NCBI GenBank assembly: GCA_013397845.1
Contig: VZTG01005455.1
Location: 70,079-134,078 of the forward strand
Source of the DNA: Melanocharis versteri
Lineage: Eukaryota > Chordata > Aves > Passeriformes > Melanocharitidae
Direction of reading: 5' to 3'
DNA: 64,000 bases
The translations under genes were made by a program, and so were the position numbers. Shown here one piece after another: positions 1 through 11,850 of this stretch; position 1 is the stretch's first letter; each line of letters begins with the position of its first letter. Under the pieces are notes generated by a model that was given only the letters and a program-made list of their open reading frames with translations, ran no database searches and was not told the DNA's origin.

Positions 1-1340
1 TGAACTTGGTGCTTCTCCCAAAATGTTACTGAAGCACTGCAATATGCACAGAGATTTTATCTTTTTAGTTAAAATACATCTAACTATCAAGGACAAAGAG
101 AAATAAAGTAACCAACTGCATAGGAAATGTCACTGAGAAGAGCATCTCCAGTTTCAGTTGTCGTCTACTTGCTCCAATTCCATTTCACTGCCATTACATG
201 AGCAGATAGTTACAGACCAAAAATGAATGTGCAAAGCTGCTCTTCCCATCCCTTTATTTTGAGCATCCCCCACATGCCAGGTAGGTGCTGCCAATGCCTT
301 CAAAGCCGTTAGCCCTCATTGCAGCGTTTTAAAGTCTTATCTTTCAAAGTTTCAAAGAAATAATATGTTTCTTTCCAGAGATAGGCGGTGAAACTTGTTC
401 TTTTTGAGAGGTGATTTCTGAGGCTTTTTGTGGGTTTGTAGTTTTTGGTATTAGGGGTTTTTTGTTTGGTTGGGGTTTTTTTAGGTTTGTTTTTTTTTAA
501 ATGCAGAAAGTGTTTTTAAAGAAGGACATATTATTTCCTCCTCCTTGAATCTTCTTTCCCCCCATTATTGCAATTTTCAGAAATGTAGATATTTCCTAAA
601 TGTTCCTAATACAGAAGAGACTGTTCCACAGCTCTGCCTTTAATGGAGTGAGCAGATTGCAGTGAGAATGCAGTGCTGCTCAGTAAATTTAATGACTTTA
701 TGAAGATAAATGTTTCCCTTCCAAAGCCCCTTCTTGTCAGAATACATTTAATACCACCATTCCTTTGAGAACTAAATTCCTGTAGCACTTTGCAGCATAT
801 TAGCATGTTTTTCTCACCACATGAAATTGCACTTCAAGCAAGAAATAATAATGTTTCTGCATCCCCTTGTACATTTTTATTACTGCCAATGAATAGGAGT
901 AAATTAACTATTATGGCTAACGTTATTCACAGGGATAAATTCCTAACTCATTTTACAGAGAATAATAAATAACTGAATAAATAAGATGCCTTTAATTTCA
1001 CATGTGAATTATCAAAGATTCCTCTGAGGAGGAGGAATAGAAGCCAGTTGATTTTACAAACAAGATACAACTCTGTAAGAGAAGCTAGATGTGTGTCCAC
1101 TCATCTTTATTTCCTTTTATCCTCCCAGAAGTATAATAAATATCCTTATTATTACATGTGATTCCTATGAAAACAGGTTTCTGCTGTCTGATTATTTGTT
1201 TCTGTCTTTGTTTATCCAGATACTAATCTGGGAGATGAGACACATTTTGCTGTTGATTGCTTGGATGCTGCTCTGATTGCTGGCAATTATCGTATGGTTT
1301 GCTTCATCTGCAGACCTCAGAGTGCTTTTTAAAGACTGAG
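1..1340. other. Unique AT-rich sequence, no gene seen
   Basis: No reading frame longer than about 66 codons and no recognised protein. A T/G-rich low-complexity run lies at 424-499 and is listed separately. The rest looks like ordinary non-coding vertebrate DNA. I see no promoter, RNA gene or young transposon here. Confidence 0.6.
424..499. repeat. T/G-rich low-complexity tract
   Basis: Runs of T separated by G doublets and quadruplets, ending in a nine-T run. On the minus strand it reads as an A-rich, C-interrupted tract of the kind common in bird genomes. It is not a regular tandem repeat. Confidence 0.7.
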
Positions 1341-1344
1341 TCGT

Positions 1345-1440
1345 TGTAGCCTTTTACTATGAGGGAAACTGAGGCTCAGAGTGACTAGGGGCTTGTAGTA
1401 GTTTATTCAACACATCCAAGTCAAAGCCCCAGTGGATCGC
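1345..1440 (+). repeat. Possible ancient MIR-type SINE fragment
   Basis: The stretch with GAGGGAAACTGAGGCTCAGAG, followed by an 'acttg'-like segment and AGTCAAAGCCCCAG, follows the order of the MIR core and downstream region (ATGAGGAAACTGAGGCACAGAG, then a CTTGCCC-like block, then the AGAGCC-like block). The resemblance is by eye and the copy is very diverged, as expected for MIR in a bird. It could be chance. Confidence 0.4.
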
Positions 1441-2689
1441 AATGTCTTAGGCCATCCTACAGATTGCCTTGTCACTTGACCGAAGAACTGATCCTAGAAA
1501 AAAGCCTATTAAAAAAAATTATATTGGTATCCAGTTCATTAGGGATCAGTCTTCATTTCAAGCATTTTAAAATGTGGTTAAAAATGATTATCAAAATATA
1601 ATTATACTTTTGTATTATTCATCAAGAATAACAATTTCAATTAAAATAGAGTCCATAGTTTTGAATATGGAAAAAATGGGAATACTTGCCTGTGAATTTC
1701 TCAAATGTGGAGAAAAAAAAGCCATAAATAAGTTTCTGCTTATTCAAAATCTGATGGCAATAAAATATTTCCTTGAACAAAAATGGTATTTAACCAGGAC
1801 ATTCTACAATTCTTCTCAAGCATTTTTAAATTATATTTCAAGTTCATGTGCTTGATCATTATATTTTCTTTTCTGTCATGTGCACACACACACACACATA
1901 AATCTGCTTTGGCTCCATTCTGAACTGGTGCTGCACTGTTTTTTTCCAACAATATGTGGGGATCCAGCAGTGCCCTACAGGGTGAGTTTGGCTGCAGGTG
2001 CCAGTGGTGGGAATATCCATTCTTGACCATATCTGCCCCCTGATTCCCTTGACTAACTCACAAGGGTCTGCCTTAAGCCTTCAAACTGAGGAAACTGAAT
2101 TTCCAGTCCTGTATATGGAGGTGAAAAAGGTCAGATTTTGTATGAATCTGCTCTGAAAGTGCTGCCACTGGGTGTTGGAGGTGGAGGAGAAGGAAGTGTG
2201 TACCCACATCCCATAATGCAGCATCTGGCTTTGTGTTTGAGGGACCTGTGTCTGTGTAACAAGAGCTGCTGTTCTTAGGCCATTGCTCATTCCTTGGGGA
2301 GGGCTGCAGGAAGGGTCGAGTCTGCATAATTTAACATACATCTCCACTATTCCTCTGTTATAAATTTATACCTCCATTCCTGTAAAGGTGAGCATGAAGA
2401 TGCATGGGTGCTGTTGTTATAACTAGAGCTATTTAAAGACAATCTGTGAAAAGTGTTTTTTACTGAGTAGAAAATTGCGTCAAAGGTTTGGTGAAAAATG
2501 TCTGTTCTCCTTCAAAAATTCAAATTCTTTATTGGAAGCCACATACACACCCCTCCCAGCCCCCAGCATGAAGCCATTTTTATCATGATGAATTATTTCA
2601 TTTGGCTTATCTTTATTTTTTTACAGAAAAGAATCCCCTCCCTAACTGGTTTATTTCAACTTGAAGAATATTCAGAATACCACGGAGAG
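1441..2689. other. Unique sequence with a short CA microsatellite, no gene seen
   Basis: Small frames only, in AT-rich DNA. A (CA)8 dinucleotide run sits at 1883-1898 and may be length-polymorphic. The 93-codon plus frame at 1574-1855 is low complexity, rich in I, K, L and N, and has no domain character. Confidence 0.55.
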
Positions 2690-2860
2690 AATCTAAAAGC
2701 AGTTTGGGTTGGAAAGGACCTTTAAAGGCCACCTAGTCCATCACCTTCATGTAGATCAGGTTGCTCAGATCCCTGTCCTACCCGACTTTCAATGTTCCCA
2801 AGGATGGGGCATCCACTACCTCTCTTGGCAGCCTGTGCCTCTTCCTGTGGCACTGATGTG
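2690..2860 (-). mobile_element. CR1 LINE 3'-end fragment, antisense
   Basis: Reading the plus strand, TTTGGGTTGGAAAGGACCTT, ACCTAGTCCA, AGATCAGGTTGCTCAGA and AAGGATGGGGCATCCAC appear in the order and spacing of the reverse complement of the CR1 3' untranslated end. The element therefore points left. Its ATTCTATG tail is not visible to the left of 2690 and similarity fades after about 2860. It is truncated and moderately diverged. CR1 is the dominant non-LTR retrotransposon of birds and is almost always 5'-truncated. Confidence 0.85.
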
Positions 2861-4511
2861 CTGGCGCTGAGCGTCTTTGAGTCTCTCAGTCACAGAGTTT
2901 TGTTTCTTCCCATCATCTGTTCCCCTGCAATACCTGTTGTAAATTAGGCAGTTACTTCTCTTCTTACAGTTTCAAAGCACCAAAGATGTCTGTGAGCCCT
3001 TTACCTTTGATGTTGGTTTCCTGTCAGAATGTGTGTTTTGGCATTGCAACATCCTGAAAAAGTTTAATCTGAAGCAGAAGAACTATAAAAGGAAGAGAGC
3101 AATTGTATACAGCCCAGAGCTCTGAGCAGTTGAAATGACAACAAAGTTTCATCTGTTTATTAGGTTAGCTCTGTTTAGGATAAAATACTATTAGCAATTT
3201 ATGAAGAGGAGAGTAGGACTTTGAAATTGAATATCTGTCAATTAAATCTGAAAATCTTAATACGAAATGCTTTTAAAAGTTAAATAACATCTATTAAAAC
3301 TCCAGATATAGTCAATGAGAACAGGCTGTACTCTGGGTATACACTGAAGTAAAACAAGTGCATGACAACAGAATCTTACCTGGGAGTGGGAGGGGATCTC
3401 CTTGTAGACAGAGAGGAAAAACAAGGAATTAAAACAGCCTTCTACTCCTCAAAGAGAATTACCATGTAAAGATGGCTACAGTTGTCAAGGCAACTTTGCT
3501 TTTATGAGTGCTCCAAATATGGGCTCTGAAATCTCTTCCCTCCCTGCACCTCCCCCTCTTCCCACCCTTCACCCCCGCCAGAAAAAACCACAGACCCAAC
3601 CTAAACCCAAAGAACGACCCACACAGATTTCTTTAGATAATTTTTATTATTCCATAGAAAAACCTTGGGTAAAAATAGCTGAGGATTGACATTCTTTCCA
3701 AGAAGAAATAATAGAAAAATCAGGCAATATTTGGAATTGATGCTTCTGTCTGTAACTTGTTCTTGCTAGTTAGTGATTAAGGTGTAGTGTTTAACAGGGT
3801 GGATTGAGGATCCTGCTTGGAGTATGCAGAGAAGAAAAATAGACATTGATAATCTTTAATGTAAAAGCAATTTCTGAGCTTAGTTTCAATAGTATCCTTT
3901 TGTTCTGTGTTGCACACCACTCAGCTATTGTACAGTCTTGGTCCACTCACTGGGATAAGTCACTAAAAACCTCTTTCTTTAGGCTTGAAGGTAAGCATGG
4001 AGACAAGCACAAATCCTTTAGCTGACTCTGTTGCAGAGGGTGGCAGAGCAGCCTGGGTGAGTGGGATTTGCTGTTCCCTTTGCTGCAGAGTGCCTGCCTG
4101 ACTTATCCTGCTGGGTGGCCTTTTCTGTTATATTGCTTTTTCACATGGAGATTGAACGTTGAGAGCGATAGCCCAGTGCTGCTGTGTTTACTGACACACG
4201 GATCTTGCAGCTCTACCCTCACGGGACTCTTTGCTTTCCAGAGCAGAAATCTTTTGGTGTGTGTAAATATCTGCATGTTTACAACATCAGCAGCAAGGGC
4301 ACAGGGTTTGTGATCAACACCTTGAAGTTCAACAGCAGTAACATCAGTATTTTCTGTCTCCATGCCTGTGGGCCAGGCATGAATGCTTTAAATGCTTTGT
4401 ATGCCGCAATACAATCTTCAGTGAAGCTGCCTCAGATTTTCTTATTTGGTCACAATAATACTGACAATAATCCTTGTTTACACTGATAATGCAAAAAGAA
4501 CTTAAAGCTCG
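2861..4511. other. Unique sequence with a C-rich stretch, no gene seen
   Basis: A pyrimidine-rich stretch at about 3532-3618 shifts from C/T-rich to C/A-rich. Frames are under 90 codons and carry no recognisable motifs. Nothing else stands out. Confidence 0.55.
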
Positions 4512-4690
4512 AAGTTCAGCTTTCTGACCTATAGTACAGGAATATGAATAATTCCTTTTTCCCTCTGTCTTGCAGTACTTAAAATGAAAGCTCTGCAGGG
4601 CAGATGCTGTATCTTAGTGTGTGCCTATGTGGTACCTAAGATGTGCTCTGATCTCAGCTGAGCCATCAAAGTGATGCTTTATCACCTGTA
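4512..4690 (+). repeat. Ancient amniote interspersed repeat (SINE or LINE tail)
   Basis: The segment contains, in order, a degraded 'dotted' run resembling CTGTAAAATGGGGATAATAA, then AGCTCTGCAGGGCAGATGCTG, a TGTGCCTATGTGGTACCTA block and CTCTGATCTCAGCTGAGCC. This order matches a repeat widespread in turtles and crocodilians (AAGCTCTTTGGGGCAGGGACTG, then TTTGTACAGCGCCTAGCAC, then CCCTGATCTC). I recognise the pattern but not the exact library name; MIR-related or L3-like families are possible. The copy is old and intact over about 170 bp. Confidence 0.5.
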
Positions 4691-6559
4691 ATGTCAAAGA
4701 ACAGATGTAGCTCAGTTTTTTCTGGGCTATAAGGAGGGTTTATATCCTTCCTGTAGTGCCACACTTGAAAATCAATATGGAAAAGCTGTTGGTTTTGAGC
4801 AAGTTAATAATGTACAGAATTTGTTGCAATCCTTATGTTAAATGACAGTTTCTGTGGCTTCAAGCATCTTTGTGGTGGTAGTGCATGACAGTATAAAACT
4901 TTTCTGAACAAACTCCTTATATTTTTACATTGGTCCCAGAAATTTTGCCGTGATACTGGTCACTGGTTGAACTTGATTTCCAGAGACCACACTGGGCAGA
5001 GACCATTGCCCATCTTTTTTTGGTGGACCTTCTGTGATGTATCCTGTAGAGTACCTTGTATAATGCACTGTGGATCCAAAGCAGGACTGTAACACAGGCT
5101 GGTGAATGCCTGTCACAGGGATGCAATTCTGATTTCCAGAGCAGATAAAATAGTCCAGTGTTGGATGGTTAAAACGATACAGACCAAAAAAAGGGATCTA
5201 TATGTGTGAAGCTGTGCTTGGGCAAATAAGAAAAAAATATGGGTAGCTGTGATGCAAAATATTATGATGCAATGTATTAAGGGGTTCCAGGATCACCATT
5301 CACATTGACAGAGTGAAGTCAATTATATATTTTCTTTGATAGAACCATTGGTAGGCATAAGACTACAGAGACATGGGAAAATAAATTTTTGCTGTAGGAA
5401 GGATGAATTCTTTCTAAACATTCTCTTCACTGTCTCAGACCTGGTTTGCAGACAATGCTTCTGGGACAGAAGACCTTTTCTTCTGAATTAGTTTGGATTC
5501 CTTTTACGATCAATGGAAATTGTGTGTTTTCTAGGCTGTGATTTACCTGATTCTTTTTGATATGTGACTTAGGGTAAGATGAACATGTAAAATCTCTCAC
5601 TCTAGGTGCTATAAAGTGATACCGGACAAGTAGCATGAATGGAGGAGTCCCCACTGGCAGTCTAAGTTTGGTTCCTCCCCCACCTGTCAGGACCATATAA
5701 TCCTCAGGACTCAGTTGCCCAGGGGCTAGACTGGAGTTGGTGAAAAGGTGTTTCTGAAACATCCTTGTCTCTCAGCATTTCCAGGTGCTGTCTTTTGAAA
5801 GCCCAGCCTGGATTGTGAAGCTGAGCTGCTTTAGCCGAGTCTCTCTTCCCAGGGAGCTGTTACTGCTCAAAGGTGTCAGTGGTACCCAACTGCCAAAGGA
5901 CAAATACAGTTGTGCCAAGGAGGGGAAAAAAATCCCCAGACTCGTGCCTGAGTTCTTGACAAGTTCCCCTCTGCCAAGTCACCTTTTTTTGTGTTAATAT
6001 GACTCTCCTGCACGTATGTTGGTTTTATTTTTTGGTAGAACATATAAAGCACTGGCGCTTGTCTCCAGTCCTCCAGGTTTGAATGTGCCAATGATAAATA
6101 GTTCAGAAAAACGTTATAGTATGAAAAGTTAACAAAAAGTTAAGCTACACTGGCATTTGCTATTATGTAAACATCAGTTGTTAGGAAATGATAAGCGTTA
6201 TTGGTATCCCAAATGTATGTATTAGTGGCAACAATGTTAGGTAAAATGTTAACATCTGTCAAGACAATATAAACAATTATAAGTAACTTTCTTTTAATGA
6301 TGCAATTAAACCATAAAAAAGTGCACTGTAAATTAACATGATAACACACCAGGTTTTTGTATTTTAGGGCATAAATTCCAGTCTGGCTAAAAAAATGAAC
6401 AAAGTTTCCAGAAAATCCCTTCAGAAGAAAAAAACAAAACCAAAAAAACCTCTGCTAAAGCTTTACAAAATAAAGTCTAGGAACTGAGATTGTTATTAAA
6501 TCTGACCTTGATCAGATTTTTATTATGTCAGAAAAAATGGTTCTTGAGAGACAGAGTTG
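4691..6559. other. Unique sequence, no gene seen
   Basis: The longest frame is 111 codons on the minus strand (5427-5762). It shows no domain, repeat or compositional signature and is most likely chance. No mobile element recognised. Confidence 0.5.
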
Positions 6560-6800
6560 TCATGGGATTAGAGTACATCTACAGCAAGATGTTTCCATGG
6601 CAACAAATCAAACACCATTTCCTAAGTCTGCAGTCGTCTGCCTCAAGCCCATGAACTTAGCATTGAATAATTATAGAGAAATGCTGTAATGTTGTGTAAA
6701 GAGAGGGAGGAAAATAAATCAATCTGGAGGCAGTGATTTATTTTAAAATGCCAATTAACCCCATCAGTGTGATTGTTTGGAGCTTCTGTTGGTGGCGACA
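6560..6800. promoter_or_regulatory. Candidate conserved non-coding element
   Basis: Unique, balanced-composition sequence with clustered homeodomain-like TAAT/ATTA cores (GAATAATTATAG, GCCAATTAACCCC) and no repeats or frames. This texture is common in deeply conserved vertebrate enhancers. The call is a guess from composition only. Confidence 0.2.
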
Positions 6801-8683
6801 GGTCCCACGTAGGTATTTGGTTTTACAAATTGAAAGCATAATTTTTTTGTCACACGTAACCTTAAAAAAAGTGAAAGACGAATCATAATTCCACCAGAAT
6901 TAATGAAGTCTGAAAGTTATGTATAAAAGCTATAATAGAAATTCAGAGTTGTGTCAGAGACTCAAGGCAGCAGCAGCACATGATACTCTACCTGAATTCT
7001 CCTCATGTTTGAAAGGGTACATACTTGATATGGGTATGTGTTTAGTCTCCTACAACCAATGAGCTATCTAAATTCATAGGCTCCAATGTCACACAGCTGT
7101 AATCTTGGTGGAAAGTTAAACCAGTGAACACATCCCCACTTAGAACTTGGGGAGTGAGTTAAGGCTATTTAGTTTATCAGTCTTTTTCCCATTCTGCCAT
7201 AATTGTATTATGAATGTGTTGTTCTCCTCCAGAAGCCGCACCTTCTGAGTTTATCAGCTCTGTGGCTACATCTGGCTCAGTCTCTCTCTCTTCCTTCTCT
7301 CCCCAACCCCCAAAGTGAAACGTGCTCTTCCTCCCCAGTTATTGTGAGGTTTCACAGGAACCTCTGAGACATTTTGTACCACCAGTTTAGAAGACAAGTT
7401 GTGTTTTGACATTGCGCCTGATGAATGACCTTTAATAAAGGGACACAGGTTCAGTATGGAAGCACATTCCTCGAGCACTGGGTGCAAATAGCCCGTGCCT
7501 GCTTTCTACATTTTGGGTGCCTGTTACTTCACAATGTGAAAGCTGAAAGAGGGTGTTAGGAGAAGTTTTGGAAACCATAAGTTTGAGACTCAGAAGTGAC
7601 ACATTGTCCATGCTGTTGTAATTGCTCACACAGCTGCCTAGTCTGATCTTCAACAAAGTTTCTCTAACAGAAAGATTTTGGGATGGGCCGTTGCTGTGCA
7701 TTTATTCCAGCTACTAATAATTTGATTAGTAACAGTCAGTGTCTCACCATTAGGTCACAGAAAGCCAGCAGAGAGAGAAATGTGCTAATGGTGGATTGTA
7801 GACTGCAGCAGCAGATCTGCTGTCACAAGCTAACACTAAATTGGCCTCTGACTGCAATATAAATTCTGATGAAAAGTGTGGATTTTATTTTGCAATGTGA
7901 GTGGTCTTAAGAGAAACTGGTGTAGCCTTGAATCTCATCACAGCTGCTGCTTTCTCCTTTCTATTGGTTGATGGGTTCATTCAACCGACCCTGTTTCAGC
8001 TACCCTTGCTGCTGGTGTGGCCCAAGGAAATTTGTTTCCTGATGTGGTGATGAATCAATGTCCTGCTCCAGATCAGGTCATTTGATACCTGTGGGCTGTG
8101 GGTGAGTACCAGTCAAATTTTCTCATGAAATGCTCATTTCGATGTGGCAAAAATGCTAGAATCGGGATTTGTACAGTGTAGCTTTGCCTATCTCAGGAGG
8201 CTAACTTCACATTCGAAACCAGAAGCTGTATCTGATTTTAATTCAAAAGATCTGTGGGGGCATTTGTGTAATTTTAAAATCAGTGAATCAGAATAGGGTA
8301 AATGCTGCAGCTGAAATTTTCATGTAGATTGAAATGATAGGAATCTTTCACTTCTTATGTGTGCACAATTTACAGCCATTAAAAGTGTATTAGTGTCATA
8401 GAAAATGGGAAAATTGTTTGCTCCCTAAAGATGTAAGGAAAATGATACTCTTCTTGTTCACAATAGGGAATTATTAATAAAGACGGATAAGTGATCCCTC
8501 TCTGAAATACATGCTGTTTTTAACATAGCTAAAAATAATAGTAATATTCTGAATTTTTAATGGAACACACATATAAATATTTGTATTTTCTTTTCCTCTT
8601 TAACTTTTTTACAGTAATAAGCCCATTGATGAAGGAAGTAGGCAAAAATCATTACCATGGCATCACAGATTTCAGTGAGTTTC
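6801..8683. other. Unique sequence, no gene seen
   Basis: AT-rich with only short frames. A mixed pyrimidine patch lies around 7280-7320. No transposon, RNA gene or promoter could be recognised. Confidence 0.5.
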
Positions 8684-8762
8684 TCTTCCCAGCAGCCTTG
8701 TGAGGTGGAATAAAGTCTTTCTGGTTTTTACCATTGGAGAATGCAGCCACTGAGAAGAAATG
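8684..8762 (+). repeat. Weak MIR-like remnant
   Basis: CAGCAGCCTTGTGAGGTGGA, then a T-rich block, then an ATTGGAGAATGCAGCCACTGAGA segment parallels the MIR order ACAACCCTATGAGGTAGG, CCATTTTACAGATGAGG, AAACTGAGGCAGA. Similarity is low and only visual. It may be chance. Confidence 0.3.
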
Positions 8763-10634
8763 TATTTTTTTTTTAACAACTTCCGTAATACTTTCACAAA
8801 TTCCAAGTGGTGCATAGCTGCACCATTGACTACATGAAAACTCTGGAGTCTAATGACTTCCCCAGCAATACACCAGCTATACTTAGCAGATCATGGGTTT
8901 TAACTAGCCTTTTGTAAGGCTGTGGTTACATTTCTAACTGTTGGCCCAAACTTTTCAATGAGGCCCACGCTCTTGGGCAGTGACACTCCAGAGTTTGGAG
9001 GCCACTGTGCGCCCAGAGATGGACGCCACAGGGAGTGGGCAGGCCTTTGCTAGAAGAAATTAACTACCAGCTGAGGTCACTGATCACTAGGCTTCATCCC
9101 CCCGATGAAGCAAAGTTACCTGAATGTGAGGAAGATGAAAGTATCAGTAGAAGCAGAGTGTTGCTGCCAGTGTAGCAGAAGAGCCAGGCGAGAGAAGACT
9201 GCTGCAAAAATGCATCTGACTTGGCAAAGCCCAGTGGGGCTGTTCCATGCAGGTCACCTCTGAGTCATTTGCCCCCAGAAATGAGGAGGTGATGGGGCCT
9301 AAGTCTGTGCACCACTTGGGTTCTTCATGATGGCTTAAGTCTTAATTTAAACTATATAAAATATGAAAGCTACCAAAGGCTTGTGAAAATGAGTTTGTGA
9401 GTGGAGCGTAACCCATTAAATGACATCAAAGTCCTCTAGGAGAACAAAAAAGATCTGAGCCCTGTTCCTTTTCTGGTTTGACTCATACACGCCTGCATGA
9501 TGTGCAAACTTGTGGAAATGTCACCCTGTTGTCTTTTGCCCACTAGTTGTCAAGTTATGTTTAAGATTTGAGACATGTTTCCAAATGTCTTTCTTTTCTG
9601 TCTTTATTTCAACAGTAGAAGTGTGTAGAGATGCTAGTCCCACAGACAGCCATCCTGGTGGATATTTACAGCAGAGGTGGATTATATCAACCTGCATAGA
9701 TTAAAAAGCAAGAAGTAACCCAGAGACAGGATTTTGTTGACATGCTCAGGTCAAACTGCATGTTTATTGCTGTTTGTTTACAAGATAGTTGAGATATACA
9801 ATCACTATTGATTGTTATGTTGTGGAAATATCTAAATGTTACTTTTTCCATTATCCTCACACTGAATTCGGCACTTTTGACAGGAGACTATCCTGTCCTC
9901 AATGGATGGAGGATGGGAGGAAGCACACCACCATTCATAACCATGACTCATCTGGTCTAAGGGAGGAGACTGCGCTGCACAGATCCTGAGACTTTCGAGC
10001 AATGAGTTTCTGGCTGGATGTGGCTGCTGATGTTGGGTGGCTGTGATGTGTTGAGCCAATGAAGAAGGTCTGGACAGCGCGGGATTGGGGCTCCTCCTGT
10101 GGAGCCAGGTCAGTGACTCACTACAGAGTGAGTTAGAAGACCTATTTTGGAGTATGATTTCAGAAGAGCTACCTAGTTTTCAGGGTTTTCCAGTAGGGTC
10201 CATGTACCTTCTCCTTGCAGGCTCAGAAATGCTCCAACTCTCATTCCTTGTAATTGTCGGAGACTCCTTGAGCCAGATGCCAGCAGGAGGGCCCATAGTT
10301 ATGGGATGAGGACTTGCTGTCAGTGTTGATGCATCTTGGACAAATGAGAACATTCTTGGGCAAATGATGTGAGATCAGAAGTCTGAAAGAAGTGTTCTGG
10401 ATGTATCAGACTACACTGAGTCCATGTATGTATGTGTAATGTTCCTGGAACATCCTTCTGTGTAATTAAATCTTAGACTTACAGGTTGTGTATCACATGT
10501 AAACACTGAGCTGCAGATGAATGCCGGAGCAAACTGCAAGCTAGGAGCATAATCAGAGCGATTTTCCCTCTTTAAATAGAAGTTCAGGGGAAAACCTTAG
10601 TGTGAGAAGAGACTGAATATTCTGGGCCAGTAGA
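8763..10634. other. Unique sequence, no gene seen
   Basis: Mixed composition, somewhat higher GC near 8950-9060 and 9900-10,100. Overlapping short frames occur on both strands at 9789-10,309 but none looks protein-like. Confidence 0.5.
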
Positions 10635-10990
10635 AGAAACTGAGAGGAAACCTCATCATGGTCTGCAGCTTCTGCAGGAGGGGATGTGGAGGGGCAGACA
10701 CTGATCTCTGATGCCCAATGACAAAACTCGAGGGAATGGAATGGAGCTATGTCACGGAAGGTTGAGTTTGGACAGTAGGAAAAGATTCTCCACCCACAGG
10801 ACGACTGGGCGCTGGAACAGGCTCTGCAGGAAAGTGGTCACAGCACCAGCCTGAAAGAGTTCAAAAAGTGTTTGGACAATGCTCTTGAGCACATGGTGGG
10901 ATTCTTAGAGCTGTGCTGTGCAGAGCCAGGAGTCAGACTTGATTATCCCTGTCAGTGTTTTCCAACTCAGGATATTCTATGATTCTATGA
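10635..10990 (+). mobile_element. CR1 LINE 3' end with ATTCTATG tail
   Basis: The segment carries GAGAGGAAACCTCATCATGG, GGACAGTAGGAAAAGATTCT, GGGCGCTGGAACAGGCTC, GTGGTCACAGCACCAGCC and GTTTGGACAATGCTC, finishing with TTCCAACTCAGGATATTC and two ATTCTATGA units at 10,975-10,990. This is the ordered 3' end of an avian CR1 in sense orientation. It is 5'-truncated at about 10,635, as is usual. The match is clearer than for the other CR1 pieces here, suggesting a younger insertion. Confidence 0.93.
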
Positions 10991-11169
10991 CTATTAACTG
11001 AGATGAGCAAGAAAGGAAATATAACAGGGACTGTATCAAAATAGGGACTATCCAGACGGATACAGGCACTGGTTACTCCTGTTTGCCCTTTCTCCAGAAG
11101 ACACTGAAAGATGTCTTCTGGGGAGATGCCACAGCTAAGATTAGCTGAGGCCACCTGGGGTTTCAGACA

Positions 11170-11850
11170 CAAGCCCTGCGACTCTCTGGTCGCGTTTATC
11201 TCTTCAAGCTGAGACTGAGGCCGGGCTCTCTGCGGGTTCCAGGAAGGATGTGCCGTTGGTGCAGGCGGGGTGTGGGGACCTCCCGGCTGTGGCTCGGCAG
11301 CCGCGGGGCCCATCCCGGGAGCCGGGCGGTTCCGTGTTCAGCCTTGAACCCAGATTTTCTGCTGCGTCCAGAGAACCCTCAGTGAGAACCTGCTGCAAAC
11401 GCCAGCACTGGTGACGGTGTTTTTTCTGATGAGGGTGACATTTAACAATTAATATAAAGGAGTTAAAATAAACAGTGCATTACATGTATTTTTGCTTTGT
11501 ATCTTTGCTGTATCTCCCATTTTATGAACCCGTTAGGACCCGAGCGCCAGCCGAGGCCACCGGTAGGGATGTCTGTCCCGGAGGGAGGGACACACCGGGG
11601 CTGGGGGGAGGTGTGACTTTGCAGATCCGGGTGAGTGCCCTGAGGTGTTGCAGCCCCTGTTGTGAGACACGAATATCGATATAAACATTTCCTAAGAGGC
11701 CCAAAGTGAGCACTCCCAGCCTTTGGCTGACTGGCTGATGGCTCGACTCACTTGACATGGCTTTTTGGCCGTGAAGGCTTGTGCACGGCCGTCAAGGTGC
11801 TGGACTTTTCTCCTGTGCCCCTGCGGGCAGCGTCCTGGGCCCAGCAGGAG
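11170..11850. promoter_or_regulatory. CpG-dense island-like segment
   Basis: CpG dinucleotides are dense at about 11,180-11,350 (roughly 16 counted by eye in under 200 bp) and again at 11,530-11,640 and 11,760-11,830, whereas the flanks are CpG-poor. Such clusters in vertebrate DNA often mark unmethylated promoters. A good splice-donor string, CCGG|GTGAGT, has its GT at 11,631. A short hairpin (GGCCGTG at 11,767-11,773 with CACGGCC at 11,784-11,790) lies in the right part. No TATA box or coding exon is evident. It could be the promoter of an unannotated transcript, an old GC-rich insertion, or an orphan island. Confidence 0.4.

Noticed and set aside
10933..11313. 126-codon minus frame reading out of the CpG-rich block
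   Set aside because: Its last codons are antisense CR1 tail sequence, so it is a chance frame across a transposon boundary.
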